Positions 8,376 through 17,023 of a stretch of 27,535 nucleotides of DNA are shown here, one piece after another. Made by a program: the position numbers and the translations under genes. How positions within the stretch are numbered: position 1 is the first letter of the stretch; each line of letters begins with the position of its first letter. The notes under the pieces were generated by a model. The model was not told the DNA's origin, searched no databases, and saw only the letters and a program-made list of their open reading frames with translations. The DNA lies in contig JAIBJH010000004.1 in the NCBI GenBank assembly GCA_020029455.1, positions 1 through 27,535 of the forward strand, read 5' to 3'. This DNA is from Hyphomicrobiales bacterium (GTDB lineage: Bacteria; Pseudomonadota; Alphaproteobacteria; Rhizobiales; Aestuariivirgaceae).

Positions 8376-10088
8376 ATGTCCACCCAATCACAGACACCAT
8401 ACCGCGTCCTTGCCCGGAAATACCGGCCCAAGACCTTTGCCGACCTGATCGGCCAGGATGTGATGGTGCGCGTTCTCACCAATGCTTTTGCCACAGGAAG
8501 GATCGCCCAAGCCTATATGCTGACGGGCGTGCGTGGTGTGGGCAAGACGACGACGGCGCGGCTTATCGCGCGGGCGCTCAACTATCCTTCCGGCCCCACC
8601 ATGGAGATGCCGGAGGTGACGCCCCAGTGCGAGGCCATTCTCGAATCCCGGCACATCGATGTTATTGAGATGGACGCTGCCTCCAACACCGGCGTCGACA
8701 ACATGCGCGAGATCGTCGACAGCGTGCGCTACGCGCCGGTCGAGGTGCGCACCAAAGTCTATATCATCGACGAAGTGCACATGCTCTCGAAGAGCGCCTT
8801 TAATGCGCTTTTGAAGACGCTGGAAGAGCCGCCGCCCCATGTGAAGTTCATCTTCGCCACGACGGAAATCCGCAAAGTCCCGGTCACCATCCTGTCGCGC
8901 TGCCAGCGTTTTGACCTGAAGCGTCTTGATGCTGGGTTGCTTGCCGAACACTATGGCAAAATCTGCCGCCTTGAAAATGTGGAGGCGGATGAGGAGTCAC
9001 TGCGCTTGATTGCGCGAGCGGCGGAAGGCTCGGTGCGCGATGGCCTGTCGCTGCTCGATCAGGCCATTGCCTTTGGTGACAGCAAGGTGAGGAGCGAAGA
9101 CGTGCTCTCCATGCTCGGCGTTGCCGACCGCACGCGCGTCATCGATCTCTTCGAGGCGGTGATGGCAGGTGATGCAGCCAAAGCCGTTGCCGAAATGGCC
9201 TTGCAATATGAGGGTGGTGGCGATCCGCAAACCATCCTTGGAGACCTTGCCGATTTCACCCATTGGGTGACGCGCTTGCGCGTTTCGCCCTCGACGGCGG
9301 AACGGGATTCATCGCGTACGGCGCTGGAGAAATCCAAGGGTAAGGAGTTTGCCGAGAAGCTTTCCATTCCGCATCTGGCGCGGGCCTGGCAGATGTTGCT
9401 TAAAGGTTTGGGTGAAACGGCCAATGCGCCGCGCCCTGAACAAGCGGCCGAAATGGTACTAATCCGGCTGGCTCACGCGGCCAATCTTCCTTCAGGCGAT
9501 GAACTGGCGAAGCTGGTGAGTGAGATCAAGCAGACCCCTGCGCCATCTGCCGTGACGCCGAAGCGAGATTTGCCGCGGCTTGATCCGGCTCCGCTTGCCA
9601 CTGCTGCAAGACCAGCCACATCCCTTGCTGTGAAGCCTGCGCAAACCACGCCAACGCCACCACCCGACCAGCCCGTGGCAATCGCGAATTTTGAGGGGCT
9701 TGTGGCGTTTGTGGCCGAGAAGCGGGACATCAAGCTCAAGACGGAGCTGGAACGCTTTGTGCGCCCCATTTCGATTGCGCCAGGCAAGATCGAGATTGCG
9801 CTGGAAAATGGTGCGCCGTCCAATCTTCCCGGCGAACTCTCCCGCAAGCTTGAAATGTGGACCGGGCAGCGCTTCATGGTAACGGTGGCGCGCTCCGGCG
9901 GTGAAGCAACAATTTCCTCACGGCGTAAGGCGGAAGCGGACAGCGCCATGCGCGAAGCCTTGCAGCGCGAGGATGTGAAGACCTATCTCAAGGCTTTCCC
10001 CGGCGCCGAAGTCACCAAGGTGCGCGAGCCGGAAGCGCCCGCACTTCCCGAAATCACACAGGACGAGATTGATGAAGAATATCGCTGA
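8376..10088 (+). CDS. dnaX: DNA polymerase III subunit tau (clamp loader)
   Basis: This is the ATPase subunit of the clamp loader, which places the beta clamp on primed DNA. From the ATG at 8376 (MSTQSQTPYRVLARKYRP) it has 570 residues, normal for a full-length tau. Walker A is GVRGVGKTT (51-59), Walker B is VYIIDEVHML (128-137) and the SRC finger is at 174-176. The four-cysteine zinc module of E. coli DnaX is lost: the segment between the core helix and VIEMDAAS retains only Cys85. A Pro/Ala-rich linker near residues 385-435 precedes the C-terminal domain. No A-rich slippery site for a shorter gamma form was seen. The 3' end overlaps ybaB by 17 bases. An in-frame TTG at 8367 is a less likely start. 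Confidence 0.97.
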   Translation: MSTQSQTPYRVLARKYRPKTFADLIGQDVMVRVLTNAFATGRIAQAYMLTGVRGVGKTTTARLIARALNYPSGPTMEMPEVTPQCEAILESRHIDVIEMDAASNTGVDNMREIVDSVRYAPVEVRTKVYIIDEVHMLSKSAFNALLKTLEEPPPHVKFIFATTEIRKVPVTILSRCQRFDLKRLDAGLLAEHYGKICRLENVEADEESLRLIARAAEGSVRDGLSLLDQAIAFGDSKVRSEDVLSMLGVADRTRVIDLFEAVMAGDAAKAVAEMALQYEGGGDPQTILGDLADFTHWVTRLRVSPSTAERDSSRTALEKSKGKEFAEKLSIPHLARAWQMLLKGLGETANAPRPEQAAEMVLIRLAHAANLPSGDELAKLVSEIKQTPAPSAVTPKRDLPRLDPAPLATAARPATSLAVKPAQTTPTPPPDQPVAIANFEGLVAFVAEKRDIKLKTELERFVRPISIAPGKIEIALENGAPSNLPGELSRKLEMWTGQRFMVTVARSGGEATISSRRKAEADSAMREALQREDVKTYLKAFPGAEVTKVREPEAPALPEITQDEIDEEYR

Positions 10089-10395
10089 CATCATGAAGCA
10101 GGTGCAATCCATGCAGGCGCGCATGGGCGACATGCAGAAGAAACTGGAAAGCTTTTCCGTCACGGGGCAATCGGGCGGCGGGCTTGTGAAGGTGACGATG
10201 AATGGCAAGGGTGCTGTTCAGTCCGTCTCCATTGATCCATCCTTGATGAAAGAAGGCGAACGCGAAATCCTGGAAGACCTGCTGGTGGCGGCCCATGGCG
10301 ATGCCAAGAACAAGGCGGAAGCATTGGCTGCGGAAGAGATGAAAGCGCTGACTGGCGGCCTGCCGCTGCCGCCGGGCCTTTCGCTGCCGTTTTGA
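10072..10395 (+). CDS. ybaB: YbaB/EbfC family nucleoid-associated protein
   Basis: The protein is a small dimeric DNA-binding protein that helps organise the nucleoid. It has 107 residues and the family pattern: an N-terminal amphipathic helix (MKNIADIMKQVQSMQARM), then GGGLVKVTMNGKGAVQSVSIDP in the middle, and a Gly/Pro-rich tail. The ATG at 10072 lies inside the end of dnaX (17-base overlap), with AGGA just before it. A TTG one codon earlier is possible. It is followed after one base by recR, the standard dnaX-ybaB-recR order. Confidence 0.95.
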   Translation: MKNIADIMKQVQSMQARMGDMQKKLESFSVTGQSGGGLVKVTMNGKGAVQSVSIDPSLMKEGEREILEDLLVAAHGDAKNKAEALAAEEMKALTGGLPLPPGLSLPF

Positions 10396-10396
10396 G

Positions 10397-10999
10397 ATGA
10401 AGCGCCAGGCCGGCCCGGAGATTGAGCGGCTGATCCAGCTTTTGGCGCGGCTGCCGGGATTGGGGCCGCGCTCGGCACGGCGCGCTGTACTCCACCTCAT
10501 CAAGAACCGCGAGAAGCTGCTGGAGCCACTGACGCGGGCGCTGGAAGATGCCAGCGAGAAAGTCTCCATCTGCAGCCAATGCGGCAATGTGGATACGATC
10601 GATCCCTGTTCTGTCTGCGCCGATCCGCGCCGTGACCGCACGATGATCTGCGTTGTAGAAGAGGTGGGCGATGTCTGGGCTTTGGAGCGGGCTAATGCCT
10701 GGAACGGGCTTTATCATGTGCTGGGTGGCACGCTGTCGGCATTGGGTGGCGTGACGCCGGAGGATCTTTCCATCGGGCAGTTGGTGGAGCGCGCTTCCAA
10801 TGGAGAAGTGAAGGAAGTGGTGCTCGCTACCAATGCCACGGTCGAGGGGCAGACCACGGCCCACTACATCACAGAGCGATTGAAAGAACGCGGCCTTCAC
10901 ACCTCGCGGCTGGCCCATGGCGTGCCCGTAGGCGGCGAGCTCGACTATCTCGATGAAGGAACGCTCACCCAGGCCATGCGGGCGCGGCGGCCGTTTTGA
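10397..10999 (+). CDS. recR: Recombination mediator protein RecR
   Basis: RecR acts with RecF/RecO to load RecA on single-stranded gaps. The 200-residue protein has the helix-hairpin-helix RLPGLGPRSARRAVLHL (18-34), a four-cysteine zinc finger (Cys59, Cys62, Cys71, Cys74) and a Toprim domain starting with ICVVEEVGDVWALE (about 84-97). The C-terminal VPVGGELDYLDEGTL motif is typical. Its ATG is one base after the ybaB stop, so the two are probably translationally coupled. It converges on thiQ with a 13-base gap. Confidence 0.97.
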   Translation: MKRQAGPEIERLIQLLARLPGLGPRSARRAVLHLIKNREKLLEPLTRALEDASEKVSICSQCGNVDTIDPCSVCADPRRDRTMICVVEEVGDVWALERANAWNGLYHVLGGTLSALGGVTPEDLSIGQLVERASNGEVKEVVLATNATVEGQTTAHYITERLKERGLHTSRLAHGVPVGGELDYLDEGTLTQAMRARRPF

Positions 11000-11012
11000 G
11001 GGCGTGGTTCAC

Positions 11013-11726
11013 TCATGGGCTGCGGGGCGTATTGCCAAGATAGGCAGCAAGCCCCGGCATATTCTTGGCGCGGAACATGTTCTTCGTTTTGCGATAGGCC
11101 TTGATCTCGCCATCGGCGAGAAAGGCCACATGGCTGGCGGCGGTGCTTGCATCTTCGGGATGATGAGTGACCATCAGCGTGGTGAGGCCACGCTCATCGT
11201 GGAGCGACTTCAGCAATTCAAGCATGTCCTGGCGTAAGGCGGGGCCGAGCGCCGTGAATGGCTCATCGAGCAGAAGCAGCGGCCTGTCGCGCACCAGCAC
11301 GCGAGCAATGGCGGCGCGTTGGCGTTCACCGCCGGAAAGTTCGCCCGGCTTGCGCTTCTCCTTGCCCGCGAGACCCACTTTCATGATGGCATCGGTCACC
11401 GCCTGTCGCTGTGCCTCATCAAGCTTGAGCGAAGGAGAGACACCAAGCGCCACGTTTGTGAAGATATCGAGGTGGGCAAAGAGATTGTTGTCCTGGAAGA
11501 TCATGGAGAGCGGGCGTTGTGACGGCGGCTCGTGGGTGACGTCCCTGCCTGCGATGCTGATTGTTCCGGATTGCGGCGTTTCAAATCCTGCAATCAGTGA
11601 CAGAAGCGTGGACTTGCCGCCGCCGGAGGGGCCGATGATGGCGGTGAAGCTGCCGCGCTCCATATGAAAGTTGAAGCGCATAACAAGGCCCGGATAGCGG
11701 AAGATCACATCGCGCAGTTCAAGCAT
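11013..11726 (-). CDS. thiQ: Thiamine ABC transporter ATP-binding protein
   Basis: This ATPase powers the thiamine/TPP importer ThiBPQ at the inner membrane. From the ATG at 11726 it has 237 residues. Walker A is GPSGGGKST (32-40), the Q-loop is Gln78, the signature is LSGGERQ (130-136), Walker B is LLLLDEP (150-156), and the switch histidine is in VTHH. The D-loop reads TALGPALR rather than the more usual ALDPALR, so the D-loop Asp is Gly161. The start overlaps the end of thiP by 8 bases. A GTG at 11735 would give three more residues. It is the last gene of the thiBPQ operon. Confidence 0.93.
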   Translation of the reverse strand: MLELRDVIFRYPGLVMRFNFHMERGSFTAIIGPSGGGKSTLLSLIAGFETPQSGTISIAGRDVTHEPPSQRPLSMIFQDNNLFAHLDIFTNVALGVSPSLKLDEAQRQAVTDAIMKVGLAGKEKRKPGELSGGERQRAAIARVLVRDRPLLLLDEPFTALGPALRQDMLELLKSLHDERGLTTLMVTHHPEDASTAASHVAFLADGEIKAYRKTKNMFRAKNMPGLAAYLGNTPRSP

Positions 11727-13215
11727 GGCGTTCACTCCCGCGTTCCGCCGCCCAGAGAAGCGTGAACGACAACAGCGCCAGAATGAGCGCCGTGCCCATG
11801 GCCCCTTCCATTCGGTAGCTTCCCATCTGCTGATAGATGAGGGCGGGCAGCGTCACATATTGTCCACTGCCAAAGAAAAGGATTGCCGAAAGATCGCCGA
11901 GCGAAACGAGTGCGGCCATGGCCAGGCCTAAGGAAAGCGGTGCTTTGGCGGATGGAAGATCGATGCGGCGCAGCCTGTTCCAGCCCGAAATCTCAAGCGA
12001 GTCACACAGTCTGTCGTGAGACTTGAGCAGTCTGCGCAGGGCGGGTGCCAGCGCTCCATAGGCGAAGGGCAAGGCCATCAGGCTATTGAGGGCGGCGATC
12101 AACGGCAAGGCAACGGGTGAAAGCCCTGGCCCCTTGCTGGCTAGAATGAACCAGCCCGTGGCGATGACGGCGGGTGGGAGTATTAGGCCTGCTTGACTTG
12201 CGAGCGTCGACACGCGTGCCGGACCCGTAGCCATCACCCAAGCCAATGTGCATGCGAAGATTGCCGTGGCACTCGCAAGCACGAGACTTGTCGCAAGTGC
12301 CGTGAAGAACGCCGTCTGAATAGACAATGACATGATGCCTGACGCGACCAGTGCGGCAAGTGGAGGCAACAACAAGACCACCAGCAACGAGATAAACAGA
12401 ATATCCTGTAGCCTGGCAGTCATGGATTGCCCATCATAACGATGACGGGCAAGCCGCAGGGCATCTTGCGCTTGTATTGGCGATGAAAAGCGCAGAACAC
12501 CAAGGCCCAGAAGGCCGCAGAGCACGATCTGCACCAGGGCGAGGAGCGTGGCGCGGGCCGGATCGAAATCGAAACGCAATGCTTGGTAGATCGCCACTTC
12601 CAGAGTCGTGGCTTGTGGTCCGCCGCCCAGGGTCAAGACGATGGTGAAGCTGGCGGCACAGAGCAGAAAAACCAGCAGCAGTGCTCCCGGCAGGGCCTGG
12701 CGCAATACGGGCCAATCCACATGGCGGAGATGGGCACCGTCGGAAAATCCCAATTGCGCGGCGAGGCGCAACTGCTCCGGCGGGATTGTTCCAAGAGCCG
12801 ATAGTGTCAGCCGCGCCACGAGTGGAGCGTTGAAGAAGACGTGGGCAAGGAGAATGCCCGTCAATCCATAAAGTGGAAGAAGACCGGCCAGCGGACCTTC
12901 CGCACCAAATATACCGATGATACCCAACACGACCACGATTGCAGGAAGCGCCATGGGTAGCGCCAGCAATCTCACCAGCACTGCGCGTCCCCAGAACTGC
13001 CGCCGTGCTAAGGCAAAGGCGGCAGCGACACCAAGTAGCGCGGATATGGCGGTTGAAAGCAATGCCTGCCACAAGGTGAAGGCAATGACGCGGAGCGTGT
13101 AGGCGTCGAGCGCCTTTTCGCCCTCACCGAGTCCAAGCCATGCAACAGGCAGGAGGCCTGCAAAGATTGCGCAGGCAATGAGTGCAAGAGTAATTTTCGC
13201 GCCAGTGTGCTTCAT
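11719..13215 (-). CDS. thiP: Thiamine ABC transporter permease
   Basis: The 498-residue protein is a fused double permease of the binding-protein-dependent type and forms the membrane channel of the thiamine importer. Many hydrophobic segments fall into two homologous halves (about residues 50-240 and 280-490), each with an EAA-like loop that contacts ThiQ, for example LGFSDGAHLRHVDWPVLRQA and SLEISGWNRLRRIDLPSAKA. The start is ATG at 13215. Fifty-two bases separate it from the thiB stop, and its end overlaps thiQ. Assignment as thiamine rather than iron permease rests on the TPP riboswitch and thiB upstream. Confidence 0.93.
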   Translation of the reverse strand: MKHTGAKITLALIACAIFAGLLPVAWLGLGEGEKALDAYTLRVIAFTLWQALLSTAISALLGVAAAFALARRQFWGRAVLVRLLALPMALPAIVVVLGIIGIFGAEGPLAGLLPLYGLTGILLAHVFFNAPLVARLTLSALGTIPPEQLRLAAQLGFSDGAHLRHVDWPVLRQALPGALLLVFLLCAASFTIVLTLGGGPQATTLEVAIYQALRFDFDPARATLLALVQIVLCGLLGLGVLRFSSPIQAQDALRLARHRYDGQSMTARLQDILFISLLVVLLLPPLAALVASGIMSLSIQTAFFTALATSLVLASATAIFACTLAWVMATGPARVSTLASQAGLILPPAVIATGWFILASKGPGLSPVALPLIAALNSLMALPFAYGALAPALRRLLKSHDRLCDSLEISGWNRLRRIDLPSAKAPLSLGLAMAALVSLGDLSAILFFGSGQYVTLPALIYQQMGSYRMEGAMGTALILALLSFTLLWAAERGSERHA

Positions 13216-13256
13216 TGAACGCCCACACTACCCGTCAAGCCTGCGGATGTTACTTC

Positions 13257-13280
13257 TACTGAGTCTGTTACTGAGTCTGT
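13257..13280. repeat. 12-bp tandem duplication across the thiB stop codon
   Basis: TACTGAGTCTGT occurs twice back to back (13257-13268 and 13269-13280). On the coding strand it encodes Gln-Thr-Gln-stop followed by another Gln-Thr-Gln-stop. The first stop is used and the second is a back-up copy. Confidence 0.85.
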
Positions 13281-14263
13281 GAGTTGAGCCATTCGTCGAT
13301 CCAGGCACGGCGGTTTTGCGCTACTTCCTCCGGTGAATAGAGTAGCGTTGTCTCCGGCTTCACAAGTTCATTGAAAGCTGCGGGAAGCGGTGTGGAGGTT
13401 TTGCCCGCCGGCAACATCCAGTTGCCTTGCGGGATTTCATCCTGGAAGCCGGGCTCCAGCATGAAGGCGAGGAATTTGCGGCCTAACTCTTCTTCCGGCG
13501 ATCCCTTGATCACGCCGGCTACCTCCACCTGCAGATAGTGGCCTTCCGAAAATGTCGTTGCCTTGTAGCGGGCGCTGTTCTCGGCGATCACATGATAGGC
13601 AGGCGAGGTGGTATAGGAAAACACCATGGCCGCCTCGCCCTTGGTGAAAAGCGCATAGGCTTCGGACCAGCCAGGTGTTGTGGTGAGGATGCGCGGCTTC
13701 AGTTTTTTCCAGGCATCGGCAGCGCCGTCGCCGTAGACTTTTTTCATCCAGAGCAGGAAGCCAAGGCCCGGTGTCGATGAGCGTGGGTCCTGCAGAATGA
13801 TCTTGGCATCGCCGCCGCCTTCCACAAGTTCCTTGAGGCTCGCAGGCGGTGTTGGCAATTTCTCCGTGTCATAGACGATGGCGAAGTGGGCATAATCGAA
13901 GGGAAGGAAGAGCGGATCGGCCCAGGGGAGCGGAGTCTTGGCCTTGCTTGCATCCTGCTTGTGCTCAGCAAAAAGCCCGGTCGCGGCAGCTTCCGCCGTG
14001 AGGTTGGTGTCAAGACCCAGAACCACATCGGCCTCGGTGTTCTGAGCTTCGAGTTTCACGCGGTTAAGCATGGCGACGCCATCGCCCAACCCCACATAGT
14101 TTACCGTGCACTCACAGCTCTTCTCGAAATTGGCCTTGATTTTCGCACCCGGCCCCCATTCCGAGATGAAGCTCTCATAGGTGTATATGGTGAGTGTAGC
14201 CTTCGCCTCGGCGGAAAGTGTGAAGGCAAGCAGGGCGGTGGTGGCGAGAAAGAGTTTTTTCAT
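13268..14263 (-). CDS. thiB: Thiamine ABC transporter substrate-binding protein
   Basis: This periplasmic protein captures thiamine and its phosphates and delivers them to ThiP. From the ATG at 14263 it has 331 residues. A clear Sec signal peptide (MKKLFLATTALLAFTLSAEA) is probably cut after residue 20. The mature part opens with LTIYTYESF, typical of the TbpA/ThiB family, and includes YVGLGDGVAMLNRV and the ADVVLGLDTNL motif. A GGAGG ribosome site fits this start. The open frame extends upstream to 14317, but that stretch is riboswitch leader. It is the first gene of thiBPQ, under the TPP riboswitch. Confidence 0.95.
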   Translation of the reverse strand: MKKLFLATTALLAFTLSAEAKATLTIYTYESFISEWGPGAKIKANFEKSCECTVNYVGLGDGVAMLNRVKLEAQNTEADVVLGLDTNLTAEAAATGLFAEHKQDASKAKTPLPWADPLFLPFDYAHFAIVYDTEKLPTPPASLKELVEGGGDAKIILQDPRSSTPGLGFLLWMKKVYGDGAADAWKKLKPRILTTTPGWSEAYALFTKGEAAMVFSYTTSPAYHVIAENSARYKATTFSEGHYLQVEVAGVIKGSPEEELGRKFLAFMLEPGFQDEIPQGNWMLPAGKTSTPLPAAFNELVKPETTLLYSPEEVAQNRRAWIDEWLNSQTQ

Positions 14264-14309
14264 AAAACCTCCAAGGGCGGATGGAGGTTTGGCCGCGATT
14301 TTCGCTGCC

Positions 14310-14408
14310 GCCCGCAATCCCTCCGCCGGTGTTAACCGGATCAGGTTCAGCGGGTTGAAGTGGTTGGATTATCCACTTCTCTCAGCAAATTGCACCCCGT
14401 TGAGAGCT
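14310..14408 (-). promoter_or_regulatory. TPP riboswitch (THI element)
   Basis: Reading the minus strand, the conserved pieces appear in order: GGGGTGC (14398-14392), GCTGAGAG (about 14387-14380), GAACCTGATC (about 14349-14340), then CCGG-AACACCGG pairing and GGAGGGATT (14324-14316). These are the hallmarks of the thiamine pyrophosphate aptamer. The element ends about 50 bases before the thiB start codon. It should turn down thiBPQ, probably by masking the ribosome site, when TPP is plentiful. An extra variable stem (AGTGG...CCACT) sits between the two halves. Confidence 0.95.
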
Positions 14409-14479
14409 GCCCCTAAATAGGGCCGATTGCCACCGGGGTTCAAGCGTGATTTTCTGCATGTGCCTCAGAAGGAATTCAC

Positions 14480-15334
14480 ATGCCCGGTTTCCCGATAATC
14501 GATGCCCATGTCCATCTCTGCAATGTCTCGGAGCTCAAATATTCCTGGACAAAAGAAGTTCCGCAGCTTGGCCGTAACGTCTCGCCCGCCGACCTGAAGC
14601 AGGCTGCTGGACCTGTGCAAGTCGAGAAATTCATCTTTGTCGAGGTGGATGTGGATTCGCCCCATCAGCTGACCGAAGCGGCCTGGATCGAAAGTCTCAA
14701 GCCGTCAACGCCGGAGCTTGGCGGCATGGTGGTTTCGCTGCCGCTGGAGCTAGGCGCGGCCATTGAAGAAGATATCATCACACTCAAACGTCACAGCCTG
14801 TTGCGCGGCATCCGGCGCCTGATCCAGAAGGAGAGTGATCCGGAATTCTGCCTGCAGCCACGTTTCATCGAAGGGCTGAAGCTTCTCGCAAAGCATGATC
14901 TTTCCTTCGACATCTGTATCTATCACCACCAATTGCCATCGGTACTGAAGATGGTGGTGCAATGTCCGGAGGTGCATTTCGTTCTCGACCATATCGGAAA
15001 GCCCGGCATCAAAGCCGGCCTGTTCGAGCCTTGGGGTGCACAGATCAAGGAGCTGTCGCGCTTTGCCAACGTGGCCTGCAAGATTTCCGGCATCATCACC
15101 GAGGCTGACCACAAGTCGTGGACGCGTGAGCAGGTGAAGCCCTACATCGCCCATGCCATAGACTGCTTCGGCTTTGATCGTGCCATGTTCGGCAGCGACT
15201 GGCATGTGCAGGAACTGGCTGGCACCTATCCGGGCTGGATCGACGTTGTCGATTGGGTGATTGCAGGCGCGAGCGACGGCGAGAAACGCAAGCTCTACCG
15301 CGAGACGGCGAAGAGGGTTTATCGCATTAGCTGA
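14480..15334 (+). CDS. Amidohydrolase family protein (COG3618-type TIM-barrel hydrolase)
   Basis: The 284-residue protein is a metal-dependent hydrolase of the amidohydrolase_2 superfamily, in the group that contains fuconolactonase and other lactonases. The metal site is visible as DAHVHL (His10, His12), then DHIGKPG in the middle and FGSDWHVQE near the C-terminus, with the Asp in the last motif likely catalytic. AAGGA precedes the ATG. It is cytoplasmic. The gene is transcribed toward the hut operon and ends 3 bases before the convergent hutU stop. The substrate cannot be told from sequence; a lactone is the likeliest class. Whether it has any part in histidine or thiamine metabolism is unknown. 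Confidence 0.85.
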   Translation: MPGFPIIDAHVHLCNVSELKYSWTKEVPQLGRNVSPADLKQAAGPVQVEKFIFVEVDVDSPHQLTEAAWIESLKPSTPELGGMVVSLPLELGAAIEEDIITLKRHSLLRGIRRLIQKESDPEFCLQPRFIEGLKLLAKHDLSFDICIYHHQLPSVLKMVVQCPEVHFVLDHIGKPGIKAGLFEPWGAQIKELSRFANVACKISGIITEADHKSWTREQVKPYIAHAIDCFGFDRAMFGSDWHVQELAGTYPGWIDVVDWVIAGASDGEKRKLYRETAKRVYRIS

Positions 15335-15337
15335 GGT

Positions 15338-17023
15338 TCAATTCCCCAGTACCGCCGGAAGCCGCAAGCCATTCTCCTTCGCGCATTTAATGGCGATGTC
15401 ATAGCCCGCATCGGCATGGCGCCAGACGCCAGAGGCCGGATCGTTCCACAACACACGTTCAAGCCGCTTGGCGGCCGCATCGGTGCCATCGGCGACGATC
15501 ACCATGCCGGCATGTTGCGAGAAGCCCATGCCCACGCCGCCGCCATGATGGAGGCTGACCCAAGTGGCGCCACTTGCCGTGTTGATGAGGGCATTGAGTA
15601 GCGGCCAGTCGGAGACGGCGTCAGAGCCATCCTTCATCGCTTCCGTCTCGCGGTTGGGCGAAGCCACGGAACCGGAATCCAAATGATCGCGGCCAATGAC
15701 GATTGGCGCTTTCAGTTCGCCACTCTTCACCATCTCGTTGAACATCAATCCGGCGCGGTGACGATCGCCGAGCCCGATCCAGCAGATGCGGGCGGGCAGG
15801 CCCTGGAAGGCGATGCGTTCCCGCGCCATGTCAAGCCAGCGGTGCAGGTGGGCATTTTCCGGGAAGAGCTTCTTCATGGCAGCGTCGGTCTTATAGATGT
15901 CCTCCGGATCGCCGGAGAGGGCGCACCACCGGAAAGGGCCGATGCCCCTGCAGAAGAGCGGGCGGATATAGGCGGGCACGAATCCCGGAAAGACGAAGGC
16001 ATTCTCAAGGCCCTCGTCACGCGCTACCTGGCGGATGTTGTTGCCATAGTCGAGGGTGGGAACGCCTGCATTCCAGAAGTCCACCATGGCCGCCACATGG
16101 GTTTTCATGGAAGCGCGTGCCGCCTTCTCGACGGCTTTCGGATCGCTTTCCTGCTTGGCGCGCCATTCGGCAACGCTCCAACCCAAAGGCAGATAGCCAT
16201 GCAGCGGATCATGGGCCGAGGTCTGGTCGGTGACGATGTCGGGACACGCGCCACCCGCCTTCATGCGATTTACGAGTTCGGGAAAGATATCTGCGGCATT
16301 GCCGAGGAGTCCTACGGACTTTGCTTCGCCCGCCTTGGTCCATTTAGCCATCAAGGCTAGCGCCTCGTCCAACGTCTTGGCCTTTTCATCGACATATCGG
16401 GTGCGCAGGCGGAAATCGATGCGGGTCTCATCACATTCAACGGCGAGACAGCACGCACCTGCCATGACGGCAGCCAGCGGCTGGGCGCCGCCCATGCCTC
16501 CAAGGCCACCTGTCAGAATCCACTTGCCTTTGAGATTACCGTTGTAGTGCTGGCGGCCCGCCTCGGCGAAGGTTTCATAGGTGCCCTGCACGATGCCTTG
16601 CGTGCCGATGTAGATCCAGGAGCCCGCCGTCATTTGGCCGTACATCATCAGGCCTTTCTTATCGAGCTCGTTGAAATGATCCCAATTGGCCCAATGAGGC
16701 ACGAGGTTCGAGTTGGCGATGAGAACGCGCGGGGCATTTTCATGGGTCTTGATTACTGCCACGGGGCGGCCCGACTGCACGATCAGCGTCTCATCCTCGT
16801 TCAATGTCTTGAGCGTCGAAACGATGAGATCGAAATCTTTCCAGGAGCGCGCGGCGCGGCCGATGCCGCCGTAGACCACAAGCTCATGGGGGTTTTCCGC
16901 TACATCCGGGTGGAGATTGTTCATGATCATGCGCAGCGGCGCTTCGGTGGTCCAGCTCTTGGCATTGAGCGTGGTGCCTGTCGGCGGGTAGATGTCGCGG
17001 GCGTTTTTCCGGTCGAGATTCAT
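15338..17023 (-). CDS. hutU: Urocanate hydratase
   Basis: Urocanase converts urocanate to imidazolone propionate, the second step of histidine degradation, using tightly bound NAD+. The 561-residue protein has the expected length. The N-terminus has YGGIGRAARSW (51-61), the NAD-binding region includes TGGLGGMGGAQPLA (171-184), and the active-site Cys414 lies in ARICWIGLGDRHRAG. The start at 17023 overlaps the hutG stop by four bases (ATGA). It is the last gene in the hutI-hutH-hutG-hutU run. Confidence 0.98.
   Translation of the reverse strand: MNLDRKNARDIYPPTGTTLNAKSWTTEAPLRMIMNNLHPDVAENPHELVVYGGIGRAARSWKDFDLIVSTLKTLNEDETLIVQSGRPVAVIKTHENAPRVLIANSNLVPHWANWDHFNELDKKGLMMYGQMTAGSWIYIGTQGIVQGTYETFAEAGRQHYNGNLKGKWILTGGLGGMGGAQPLAAVMAGACCLAVECDETRIDFRLRTRYVDEKAKTLDEALALMAKWTKAGEAKSVGLLGNAADIFPELVNRMKAGGACPDIVTDQTSAHDPLHGYLPLGWSVAEWRAKQESDPKAVEKAARASMKTHVAAMVDFWNAGVPTLDYGNNIRQVARDEGLENAFVFPGFVPAYIRPLFCRGIGPFRWCALSGDPEDIYKTDAAMKKLFPENAHLHRWLDMARERIAFQGLPARICWIGLGDRHRAGLMFNEMVKSGELKAPIVIGRDHLDSGSVASPNRETEAMKDGSDAVSDWPLLNALINTASGATWVSLHHGGGVGMGFSQHAGMVIVADGTDAAAKRLERVLWNDPASGVWRHADAGYDIAIKCAKENGLRLPAVLGN

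Noticed and set aside
8376..10088. Programmed frameshift in dnaX giving a gamma form
   Set aside because: No A-rich slippery heptamer of the E. coli type was found in the relevant region.
15683..16360. Plus-strand open frame of 225 codons
   Set aside because: It is antisense to hutU, whose motifs and length are fully conserved; no independent support.
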